This document shows, piece by piece, positions 14,242 through 22,165 of a stretch of DNA of 24,227 bases. The first letter of the stretch is position 1. Every line of letters begins with the position of its first letter. The notes below the pieces were generated by a model. The model did no database searches. It had not been told where the DNA came from and saw nothing but the letters and a program-made list of their open reading frames with translations. The position numbers and the translations under genes are program-made. The DNA is from Veillonella sp. (lineage in GTDB: Bacteria > Bacillota > Negativicutes > Veillonellales > Veillonellaceae), in assembly GCF_019414865.1 (NCBI RefSeq), contig NZ_DXLG01000009.1, forward strand, positions 1-24,227, in the 5' to 3' direction.

Positions 14242-16059
14242 TTACACCAAAGATTGCTCTTCTTCTTCCTCGATATCTGGTTTAATATGCAACTCTTTTA
14301 ATTGTTTAGGTTCTACTTCAGATGGCGCTTGGCTCATAACATCAGAAGCAGATTGAGTTTTAGGGAATGCGATTACGTCGCGGATAGATTGACGTTTTGC
14401 CATCAACATAACAAGACGATCAAGGCCGAATGCACAGCCTGCATGAGGAGGTGCACCATATTGGAATGCATCAAGCATGAAGCCGAATTTGGATTTTGCT
14501 TCTTCTTCAGACAAACCAATAGCTTTGAATACTTTTTCTTGTACATCAGATTGGTAAATACGCAAGGAACCGCCACCGATTTCAACACCGTTCAATACCA
14601 TATCATAAGCGATTGCTTTTACGCTGCCAGGATCGGATTCTAATTTATCAAGGTCTTCATGACGAGGCATTGTGAACGGATGGTGCATTGCAACATAACG
14701 TTTTTCATCTTCGTTATATTCGAACATAGGGAAATCAGTTACCCATGTGAATGCCAATTTATCTGGATCAATCATGTTCATACGACGTGCCATTTCAAGG
14801 CGCAATTCGCCCAATGCACGTGCTACAGTTGCTGGTTTATCAGCAATCATCAATACGAGGTCGCCACCTTTAGCGCCCATTTTTTCACCGATGTTGCGGA
14901 TTGTATCTTCACCTAAGAACTTCATGATTTGAGACTTGATAGAACCATCTTCGTTGAAGCAAGCCCATGCAAGACCTTTTGCACCATAACGGTTTACATA
15001 TTCAACGAGGTCATCAAGTTCACGACGAGGAATACCTGCATCACCAGGTACTACGATACCTTTAACTACGCCACCATTGTCGATAACAGAACGGAATACT
15101 TTAAATTCTGTATCTTTTACAAGATCAGTTACATCAGTAAAGGCCATGTCGAAACGAAGGTCTGGTTTATCAGAACCATATTTATCCATTGCTTCATCCC
15201 ATGTAATGCGAGGCATAGGCAATGTGATTTCTTTGCCCAATGTAGTTTTAAATACATGAGCAACCATTTCTTCAAGCATGGAGTAAATGTCTTCTTCATC
15301 TACGAAGGACATTTCCAAGTCGAGCTGAGTGAACTCTGGTTGACGGTCTGCACGCAAATCTTCATCGCGGAAACAACGAACGATTTGGAAATATTTTTCA
15401 TAACCAGCTACCATCAAGATTTGTTTGAAAATTTGTGGAGATTGTGGCAATGCATAGAATGTACCAGCATTTACACGAGAAGGTACTAAATAGTCACGAG
15501 CGCCTTCTGGTGTAGATTTAGTAAGCATTGGAGTTTCAATTTCCAAGAAATCGCGGCTATCGAAGAAGTCGCGCATTGCTTTCGTTACTTTGTGGCGTAA
15601 AATCAAGTTACGTTGCATTTCTGGACGACGTAAGTCAAGGTAACGATATTTTAAACGAATATTTTCATCTACATCGATATCATCTTGGATATAGAATGGA
15701 GGTGTTTTAGCAGAGTTCAATACGCGCAACTCTTCACAGTACATTTCATATGCACCTGTTGGAAGATTTGGATTGATAGCAGCTTCATCACGTTTTGTAA
15801 TTTTACCACGTACACAAAGTACATATTCGTTACGAACATCCTCTGCTTTGTGGAAAGATTCCACGTTATGATCTGGAGATGCCACTACTTGTACTACGCC
15901 AGAACGATCACGTAAATCCAAGAAAATCAAACCACCATGATCACGACGGCGTTCAACCCAACCACATAATACGACCTCTTTACCTACCTCTTGTTCAGAG
16001 ATGGTGCCACAACCGTGCGTACGGTGTAAGCCTTGCATTGTTTCCATTCTAATTGTCAT
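14242..16059 (-). CDS. aspS: Aspartyl-tRNA synthetase (probably non-discriminating Asp/Asn type)
   Basis: AspRS attaches aspartate to tRNA-Asp and, in non-discriminating forms, also to tRNA-Asn for later amidation by GatCAB. The 605-residue product is the long bacterial type. It has an OB-fold anticodon-binding domain (about 15-115) with GWVERRRDHGGLIFLD. The class II core has motif 2 FRDEDLRADRQPEFTQLD at 230-247. The bacterial GAD insertion follows, then motif 3 GCAFGLDRLVMLMA near the end. His41 in RRRDHGG matches the histidine seen in non-discriminating enzymes such as that of Pseudomonas aeruginosa, where discriminating ones usually have Leu. The ATG at 16057-16059 overlaps the hisS stop (ATGA). 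An in-frame ATG four codons later (16047) is an alternative start. It is the last gene of its operon. Confidence 0.96.
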   Translation of the reverse strand: MTIRMETMQGLHRTHGCGTISEQEVGKEVVLCGWVERRRDHGGLIFLDLRDRSGVVQVVASPDHNVESFHKAEDVRNEYVLCVRGKITKRDEAAINPNLPTGAYEMYCEELRVLNSAKTPPFYIQDDIDVDENIRLKYRYLDLRRPEMQRNLILRHKVTKAMRDFFDSRDFLEIETPMLTKSTPEGARDYLVPSRVNAGTFYALPQSPQIFKQILMVAGYEKYFQIVRCFRDEDLRADRQPEFTQLDLEMSFVDEEDIYSMLEEMVAHVFKTTLGKEITLPMPRITWDEAMDKYGSDKPDLRFDMAFTDVTDLVKDTEFKVFRSVIDNGGVVKGIVVPGDAGIPRRELDDLVEYVNRYGAKGLAWACFNEDGSIKSQIMKFLGEDTIRNIGEKMGAKGGDLVLMIADKPATVARALGELRLEMARRMNMIDPDKLAFTWVTDFPMFEYNEDEKRYVAMHHPFTMPRHEDLDKLESDPGSVKAIAYDMVLNGVEIGGGSLRIYQSDVQEKVFKAIGLSEEEAKSKFGFMLDAFQYGAPPHAGCAFGLDRLVMLMAKRQSIRDVIAFPKTQSASDVMSQAPSEVEPKQLKELHIKPDIEEEEEQSLV

Positions 16060-17327
16060 CCTTTCACCAAAGAAGTTATACGTTCAGAAACTATATCGAG
16101 TGGTACAGTTTCTTGTTCACTAGTTTCCATGAATCGGATTATGGCTTCCCCACGAGCCAATTCATCATCACCCAATATGATAACATATTTTGCATTAATT
16201 TTGTTAGCATATTTTAATTGTGCCTTCATACTCTTACCCTGTCCGTCCATTTCAACGGATACATATGCATCATGCAATGCTTGGCAAATTTTGAAAGCCT
16301 CTACCTTAGCCGCATCACCAAGAGCTACTACAAATGCAGATGGCTCTACAGTTTGTTCCGGTAATAAGTTTTGTTTTTCAAGGGCTAATAATAAACGTTC
16401 CATGCCCATCGCAAAACCGATAGCTGGTGTATGAGGACCATCAAGTTCCTCTACAAGGCCATCGTAACGACCACCACCGGCTACTGCACTTTGAGCCCCT
16501 AATGGAGTATATTGCACCTCAAATGCTGTTTTTGTGTAATAATCAAGGCCACGTACTAAACGAGGATTTAATGTATATTGCACATTAGCAGCCGTTAAAT
16601 AAGTTTTTAATTCTTCAAAGTGATCATGACATTCTTCACATAAATGTTCGTGAATTTCAGGAGCACCTACGGACAAGGATTTACATGTTTCATTTTTGCA
16701 ATCCAAGATACGCAAAGGATTTTTATACAAACGTTCTTGGCAGTCACTACATAATTGTTCTTTTTTAGGCTCAAAGAACTCTATTAATTTTTCACGGTAT
16801 ACAGGGCGGCATATTGGACATCCTACAGAGTTCACCTCTACATTGAGGTCTTTAAGGCCAAAGTCTTTCAACAATTGTACGACCATGCAGATAACTTCAC
16901 TATCCACTACAGGGGATTGAGAACCTAATACCTCTGCCCCAAATTGGTGGAATTGGCGGTAACGGCCAGCTTGTGGTTTATCATGTCGGAACATAGGCCC
17001 CATGTAATACCATTTTGTAAGGCCTTCTTTACCATATACTTTATTTTCTAAATAGGCCCGTACTGCAGATGCTGTATTTTCAGGGCGCAAGGTAAAGCTA
17101 GAGCCACCATCATCACCCGTAGTAAATGTGTACATTTCCTTTTGTACTACATCTGTAGTTTCACCGATGCCACGCAAAAATAATTTAGTATCTTCAAAGG
17201 CAGGTGTGCGAATTTCGTTGAACCCGTATACCTTACAAATTTCACGCATACGCTGTTCAATATAGTGCCAATTTATCATTTGCTCTGGCAAAAAGTCTTG
17301 TGTACCTCTTGGTTTTCTAATAGCCAT
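16056..17327 (-). CDS. hisS: Histidyl-tRNA synthetase
   Basis: HisRS is a class II synthetase that charges tRNA-His. In the 423-residue product, motif 1 covers TPAFED (41-46), and motif 2 is FRHDKPQAGRYRQFHQFG (113-130). The histidine-binding RGLDYYT is at 259-265, followed by GGGRYDGL and a C-terminal anticodon-binding domain. An insertion with four cysteine pairs (about 170/173, 193/196, 210/215, 230/233) is typical of Firmicutes enzymes and may bind zinc. The frame extends to a TTG at 17342, but GGGAGG lies 7 nt before the ATG at 17325-17327, which gives the family N-terminus MAIRKPRGTQDFLP. With that start, the hemZ stop and hisS start share one base (TAATG); the 3' end overlaps aspS by 4 nt. 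Confidence 0.96.
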   Translation of the reverse strand: MAIRKPRGTQDFLPEQMINWHYIEQRMREICKVYGFNEIRTPAFEDTKLFLRGIGETTDVVQKEMYTFTTGDDGGSSFTLRPENTASAVRAYLENKVYGKEGLTKWYYMGPMFRHDKPQAGRYRQFHQFGAEVLGSQSPVVDSEVICMVVQLLKDFGLKDLNVEVNSVGCPICRPVYREKLIEFFEPKKEQLCSDCQERLYKNPLRILDCKNETCKSLSVGAPEIHEHLCEECHDHFEELKTYLTAANVQYTLNPRLVRGLDYYTKTAFEVQYTPLGAQSAVAGGGRYDGLVEELDGPHTPAIGFAMGMERLLLALEKQNLLPEQTVEPSAFVVALGDAAKVEAFKICQALHDAYVSVEMDGQGKSMKAQLKYANKINAKYVIILGDDELARGEAIIRFMETSEQETVPLDIVSERITSLVKG

Positions 17328-18754
17328 TACACAACCTCCCAAAATTTTTTACAAATTCTATGTCGTTTCTCTAATAGTGCATCTATCGTTGCGTGGTAAA
17401 CATCTACATCCTTTGGCATGTGCTGTTTCAATTGACGATATTCAGGGGCCCGCATCCACTTAGATGAACTACCAGGTCCCATGGAAAGAATACTTTGTCG
17501 TTCCTCCATAATCTGAATATTATATTCGCACGCTTTGCCGGGCAAGGTATAGCCGATATTCTCTAACTGTCCTCTCATATATTGTTGGCGATACAGATAA
17601 TATGGCACATAACCAGCCGCTTCAAGACGCTCTTTACCATATTGTACCATGTCTGCCACGAGATGTTCCTCAGGGATATCATCTTGCATATTTAAATCAT
17701 ACAATGGGCTACCACGTTTTAATGCTAACGTATGAATTGTAACATTTTCCGGCAAATTTTGACATACATAATCCATATTCTCTATCATGTTTTGCATCGT
17801 TTGATTTGGTAGACCGGCAATAAAATCCATATTTACCGCTAACGACGTATTATGTTTGACATATTGTAACAACTCATCAATATCACGTGCACTATGTCCA
17901 CGCCCTATGCGACGTAAAATATCATCTTGCATCGTTTGTGGGTTAATACTGATACGATTGACACCTAAATCAAGCATAGATCGTAACTTTGTAGGATTAA
18001 CAGAATCCGGTCGCCCCGCTTCTACAGTAAACTCATGACCTTCAGGAACAAGTATAGATAGCTGTTTTAGAACTTGGTGAAAGTCTTCGTCCCCTAGCAC
18101 CGTCGGTGTACCGCCCCCCATATAGATGGTATCTACCGTTAAGCCATAAGATTCAACAATAGTTTTCATATCCTCTATGTCCCGGTCTAAGGCAGTTAAA
18201 AATTGGCTTTTACCATCATAGTCCTGATAGAGTCCATACGGAAAGGAGCAGTAAACACAGCGGGTGTCACAAAAAGGAATGCCACAATAGAGACTCACCT
18301 TTTTATGGTCTGTATCAGCTAAAAATGGACGTTGGTATTCACCTATAGAGCCTAAAGTGGCAAGTTTTTCCATAGACACAGAAAACTCGTCCCTAATGTG
18401 ACGAGTTGCTGTGTGGACAGAGCCATATGTATCTATATATTTATGTAGCAGCTTTGTAGGGCGTACACCGACCATAGTCCCCCATGGTGCATCAACTGGC
18501 AAGCCTTGATATTCACGCAAATAGCTTAACAAAGCTTGCCCTATTTGACGTCGTCCCATAGAGGAAACAGGGCCTTCAAAAGTCTGAACTGTCTCACCAA
18601 TGGTAACTGTTAAGGTATACAATCCATCGACTTCATGAGCTTCAAGGATAACATCTGGATGCACCTTGTCAGAAAACAGGCCTGCAGCACCACAATTATG
18701 AGCCACTACAGAACCAAGCGGTAATGGTCCCGCATATAGATATCCATTAAGCAT
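17327..18754 (-). CDS. hemZ: HemZ-type radical SAM protein (putative oxygen-independent coproporphyrinogen dehydrogenase)
   Basis: The product belongs to the HemN/HemW/HemZ radical SAM group. HemZ of Bacillus subtilis has been linked to anaerobic oxidation of coproporphyrinogen III in haem synthesis, but the biochemistry of the group is unsettled and a haem-chaperone-like role is possible. The 475-residue protein has a roughly 150-residue N-terminal extension typical of HemZ (APWGTMVGVRPTKLLHK). The cluster motif CGIPFCDTRCVYC has cysteines at 162, 166 and 169, and GGGTPT is at 213-218. FTVEAGRPDSVNP, NRISINPQT and MDFIAGLP then follow. The start overlaps the fur stop by 8 nt, and I see no good Shine-Dalgarno, so translation is probably coupled to fur. 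HemZ is often encoded near hisS and aspS in Firmicutes. Confidence 0.88.
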   Translation of the reverse strand: MLNGYLYAGPLPLGSVVAHNCGAAGLFSDKVHPDVILEAHEVDGLYTLTVTIGETVQTFEGPVSSMGRRQIGQALLSYLREYQGLPVDAPWGTMVGVRPTKLLHKYIDTYGSVHTATRHIRDEFSVSMEKLATLGSIGEYQRPFLADTDHKKVSLYCGIPFCDTRCVYCSFPYGLYQDYDGKSQFLTALDRDIEDMKTIVESYGLTVDTIYMGGGTPTVLGDEDFHQVLKQLSILVPEGHEFTVEAGRPDSVNPTKLRSMLDLGVNRISINPQTMQDDILRRIGRGHSARDIDELLQYVKHNTSLAVNMDFIAGLPNQTMQNMIENMDYVCQNLPENVTIHTLALKRGSPLYDLNMQDDIPEEHLVADMVQYGKERLEAAGYVPYYLYRQQYMRGQLENIGYTLPGKACEYNIQIMEERQSILSMGPGSSSKWMRAPEYRQLKQHMPKDVDVYHATIDALLEKRHRICKKFWEVV

Positions 18755-19238
18755 GGTGATGAGCCATACGTTCTAATTTTTCAAGTTCTGCTTCAGACAT
18801 ATGATTTTGGCAGTCGCTGCAATAACCATATACTTTCAATTGATGGTCGATAGTGCGGAAGTTCAATTTTTTAGCGATAATGGACTCTAATGTTTCAAGC
18901 ATATCGTCTTCAAACTCGGATACTTTTCCACATTTAACGCAGATCAAATGATGATGGAAATGAGCGAACTCTTCATCATTTAATTCGTAACGGTTACGAC
19001 CATCGCCGAAATCAAGACGTTTCAACAAATCAAGTTCAGTGAAGAGATCAAGTGTTCTGTAAATAGTAGCCAAGCCGATATCAGGAGCCACTTCTTTTAC
19101 AAGTACATATACGTCTTCTGCACTTAAATGATTTTCATCAGCATCGATGAAGGCTTGTAAAATTGTTTGACGTTGTGTAGTCAATTTGTATTTTTTGTCT
19201 TTAATGCGTTCTTTTAATTTTTCTAATGTTGTATTCAT
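18747..19238 (-). CDS. fur: Fur family metalloregulator, most likely Fur
   Basis: Fur is a dimeric iron-sensing repressor of iron-uptake genes. The 163-residue product has the winged-helix DNA-binding domain (about 1-85, recognition region DIGLATIYRTLDLFTELDL). The metal-binding dimerisation domain shows FAHFHHHLICVKCG (91-104) and YGYCSDC (138-143). The two CxxC pairs, at 100/103 and 140/143, form the structural zinc site. HFHHHLIC plus Glu110 resembles Fur more than PerR, which usually has Asp at the oxidation-sensing position. A His-rich tail (MAHHHA) ends the protein and overlaps the hemZ start. The ATG has AAAGGGG about 9 nt upstream. The gap to the preceding gene is 40 nt, and I saw no convincing promoter in it, so fur is probably transcribed with rel and recJ. 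Confidence 0.9.
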   Translation of the reverse strand: MNTTLEKLKERIKDKKYKLTTQRQTILQAFIDADENHLSAEDVYVLVKEVAPDIGLATIYRTLDLFTELDLLKRLDFGDGRNRYELNDEEFAHFHHHLICVKCGKVSEFEDDMLETLESIIAKKLNFRTIDHQLKVYGYCSDCQNHMSEAELEKLERMAHHHA

Positions 19239-19278
19239 GATAACTATCCCCTTTACTTCTTACAAAATTTTATAAAAC

Positions 19279-19914
19279 CTACGCTCCAACGAATGGATTG
19301 TATTGTTTTTCATAACCTATATTTGTTTCCGGCCCATGACCAGGATACACCATAGTATTATCAGGCAACTTATAGAGCTGCGTTTTAATGGATTCCATTA
19401 ACGTCTCATAAGAACCATTTGGAAAATCTGTACGTCCTACGGAATCTCTAAATAGTGTATCGCCTACAAATACAAGGCCTTCCATATAATAACATACCCC
19501 ACCTGGCGTATGACCTGGCGTTTCAAGTACTTCAAGGTCAATAGCGCCACATGTAATATGGTCACCTTGCTTAACCTCGATGATATCAGCATTTACCTTA
19601 ATGGGTGTAGAATTGCTATACGCACTAAGGTTGAGCTCAGGGTCAGCCAAATACGGTACATCACCCTTTTGAATATATACAGGCACATGATATGTATCTA
19701 CAATATCTTGAACGCCACCAATATGATCACCATGACCATGGGTTAACAAAATCGCCTTTGGTTTTAAATCATGTTTCTTTAAAGACTCTAATACTTCAGC
19801 AGTAGCAGGATCAATAATGAAAGCTTCTCCTACCTCTTTATCTCCGATAACATAACAGTTAGTCCCTAATGGACCTAATGGCATGCGCATAAGCACTAAT
19901 TGTTGTTCACTCAT
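19279..19914 (-). CDS. Metallo-beta-lactamase-fold hydrolase (glyoxalase II-like)
   Basis: This 211-residue protein is a small MBL-fold hydrolase of the YqgX/glyoxalase II-like type. The metal-binding motif THGHGDH has His59, His61, Asp63 and His64. His135 (TPGHTPGG), Asp152 (VGDTLFRDSVGRTDFP) and His193 (PGHGPET) complete a two-metal site. It lacks the C-terminal helical domain of true glyoxalase II, so hydroxyacylglutathione is not a sure substrate; a thioester of another thiol or a sulfur-chemistry role is possible. The ATG shares one base with the rel stop codon (TAATG), and GGAGG lies about 6 nt upstream. Firmicutes often carry such a gene directly after rel. Confidence 0.88.
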   Translation of the reverse strand: MSEQQLVLMRMPLGPLGTNCYVIGDKEVGEAFIIDPATAEVLESLKKHDLKPKAILLTHGHGDHIGGVQDIVDTYHVPVYIQKGDVPYLADPELNLSAYSNSTPIKVNADIIEVKQGDHITCGAIDLEVLETPGHTPGGVCYYMEGLVFVGDTLFRDSVGRTDFPNGSYETLMESIKTQLYKLPDNTMVYPGHGPETNIGYEKQYNPFVGA

Positions 19915-22154
19915 TAAGCCCCTCCTTTACTACGTTGTACCGTATATACTTCACGAATACGACGCAACTTAGTCATAACAAAATCAAGTTGTGAAATATC
20001 TCGGATATCAACAACTACATTGATACTTACGGTTTTAGTATCTTCTTGAACCTTTGCATTGATGTTTGTAATGGTGATTTTCAATTCTGAAAGTACAGCC
20101 ATAACCTCCATCAACAGACCATTTCGATCATAAGCTTGGATATCGATGCCTACGTGGAAAGATTCACCAGAGGAACCATCCCAGGAGACCTCAATCATAC
20201 GCTCTAAATCTTCTGGCGTATGCCCTAGACTCGTACAATCGGAGCGATGGATGGATACCCCACGACCACGCGTGATATAACCGATGATATCATCACCAGG
20301 TACAGGGCTACAGCATTTCGCCATACGCACCATAACACCAGCTTCGCCTTTTACAAGAACGCCTGTACCATTCTTGGTCGTTTTCGGACCTTGAGCTTTT
20401 AGTTTCTCAATGATTTGTTCAGTGCTGTGTTTAGACTCTTCTGCTTCTTTAGATTTTTTATAGAGTTCAATTAACCGCAATAGAACAGTGCTTACAGGGA
20501 TGCCACCATAACCGCAAGCGGCAAACATTTCTTCTTCTGTACATGCTTTGAGCTGTTTCGTAACCTGTTGAAGTCGATTGTCGGTAATCAATTCTTTCCA
20601 GTTATAATTTAATCGTTTTGCTTCTTTTTCAAGAGCTTCTAAGCCTTTTTCAATATTTTCAGCTTTATTTTCACGCTTGAACCAGTTGCGTATTTTACTC
20701 TTACTTTCAGAAGAACCTACGATATTAAGCCAATCAAGGCTCGGACGACCTGTTTTAGATGTAATGATATCTACGATATCACCGTTTTGCAAGGTGTAAT
20801 CAAGAGGTACAATTTTACCATTTACCTTGGCACCTACGCATCTATGCCCTACATCGGTATGAACACGATATGCGAAATCTAGTGGAACAGACCCTATCGG
20901 CAATTTAACAACATCGCCTTTTGGTGTAAATACGAATACTTCACCAGAGAATACGTCTAATTTTAAAGCGTTTACAAGCTCTGTTGGATTACTTGTATCT
21001 TGCCATTCCAATACTTGGCGCAACCACGCAACCTTTTGGTCGAAATCCTTATCGCCATTTTTATTGCCTTCTTTATAACGCCAATGCGCTGCAACACCGT
21101 ATTCAGATACGCGGTGCATTTCCCATGTACGGATTTGAATTTCTACAGGTTGCCCCATGGTACCGATAACCGTAGTATGTAACGATTGATACATATTAGA
21201 TTTCGGCATGGAAATATAATCTTTGAAACGATATGGCAATGGTTTCCACAAGCTATGAGCAATGCCTAATACGGCGTAACAATCAGGAATTGTATCAACG
21301 ATAACGCGAACTGCAAGCAAGTCATAGATTTGAGATAAATCGCGATTGTCCTTTTTCATCTTCTTGTAAATACTGTAGAAATGTTTTGGACGACCTTTGA
21401 TATCCGCCTTAATATGAGCTTCGCCTAAAGCCTTAGTGAGTTGACTCATCGTATCATTTACAATATCTTCACGAGCTTGGCGTTTTTGCTTCATTTGATC
21501 TACAAGATCATAGTATTTTTCTGGTTCTAAATACCGGAATGATAAGTCTTCCAGCTCCCATTTCACATTGAAGATACCAAGGCGATGTGCTAAAGGAGCA
21601 AAGATTTCTAATGTTTCCTTTGCAATGCGCTTTTGTTTGTCGCTACGCATATGCTTTAAGGTACGCATATTATGTAGGCGGTCACCTAGTTTAATAACAA
21701 CGACGCGCACATCCTTCGCCATGGCTAAAATCATCTTCCGATAATTTTCCATTTGCCGATCTTCTTTTGTTTCATATTGGAATTGGTTTAATTTCGTTAC
21801 ACCATCAACAAGGAATGCTACTTCAGAGCCAAACATTTCCTCCAAGTCTTCCTTTGAATATGATGTATCCTCAACCACATCATGCATGAGTGCTGCCATA
21901 AGTGTGATATGGTCAATTTGTAAGTGTGCCAAAATATCAGCTACTGCTAGTGGATGCATGATATACGGTTCACCAGAAGCTCTAAGCTGACCTTCGTGAG
22001 CCTTATCTGCAAGCTCAAAAGCCTTTAATACTTGGTTACACTCATCATCTGTTAAATAGGTATGGATATACTCCATAAATTCAGCTAAAGCTTTTCCTTT
22101 ATCAAAAGTGCTTTGTTCTACTAAAGCTTTGCCTTCTTCATTTACAGTTGTCAT
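19914..22154 (-). CDS. relA: Bifunctional (p)ppGpp synthetase/hydrolase, Rel/SpoT type
   Basis: The long RelA/SpoT homologue makes and degrades the alarmone (p)ppGpp in the stringent response and acts on the ribosome. The 746-residue protein has an N-terminal hydrolase HD domain (YIMHPLAVADILAHL; His91-Asp92 in LMHDVVEDT), which appears intact. The synthetase domain (about 240-360) contains GRPKHFYSIYKKM and YRFKDYISMPKSNMYQSLH. Its RFKD matches the RxKD form typical of bifunctional enzymes rather than the ExDD form of E. coli RelA. A TGS domain (DVFSGEVFVFTPKGDVVKLP), a helical/zinc-finger region (MAKCCSPVPGDDIIGYITRG) and an ACT domain follow. The ATG has AGGAGG 7 nt upstream, which lies just past the recJ stop, 11 nt before this start. 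Confidence 0.96.
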   Translation of the reverse strand: MTTVNEEGKALVEQSTFDKGKALAEFMEYIHTYLTDDECNQVLKAFELADKAHEGQLRASGEPYIMHPLAVADILAHLQIDHITLMAALMHDVVEDTSYSKEDLEEMFGSEVAFLVDGVTKLNQFQYETKEDRQMENYRKMILAMAKDVRVVVIKLGDRLHNMRTLKHMRSDKQKRIAKETLEIFAPLAHRLGIFNVKWELEDLSFRYLEPEKYYDLVDQMKQKRQAREDIVNDTMSQLTKALGEAHIKADIKGRPKHFYSIYKKMKKDNRDLSQIYDLLAVRVIVDTIPDCYAVLGIAHSLWKPLPYRFKDYISMPKSNMYQSLHTTVIGTMGQPVEIQIRTWEMHRVSEYGVAAHWRYKEGNKNGDKDFDQKVAWLRQVLEWQDTSNPTELVNALKLDVFSGEVFVFTPKGDVVKLPIGSVPLDFAYRVHTDVGHRCVGAKVNGKIVPLDYTLQNGDIVDIITSKTGRPSLDWLNIVGSSESKSKIRNWFKRENKAENIEKGLEALEKEAKRLNYNWKELITDNRLQQVTKQLKACTEEEMFAACGYGGIPVSTVLLRLIELYKKSKEAEESKHSTEQIIEKLKAQGPKTTKNGTGVLVKGEAGVMVRMAKCCSPVPGDDIIGYITRGRGVSIHRSDCTSLGHTPEDLERMIEVSWDGSSGESFHVGIDIQAYDRNGLLMEVMAVLSELKITITNINAKVQEDTKTVSINVVVDIRDISQLDFVMTKLRRIREVYTVQRSKGGA

Positions 22155-22165
22155 GGTGTCACCTC

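Noticed and set aside
14929..15489. 186-codon plus-strand open frame opposite aspS
   Set aside because: It lies wholly inside the conserved aspS coding region; the product is Cys/Phe/His-rich noise typical of an antisense frame.
16056..17342. T-box or other aminoacylation-sensing leader for hisS/aspS
   Set aside because: The two synthetase genes overlap their upstream neighbours, so there is no room for a leader RNA.
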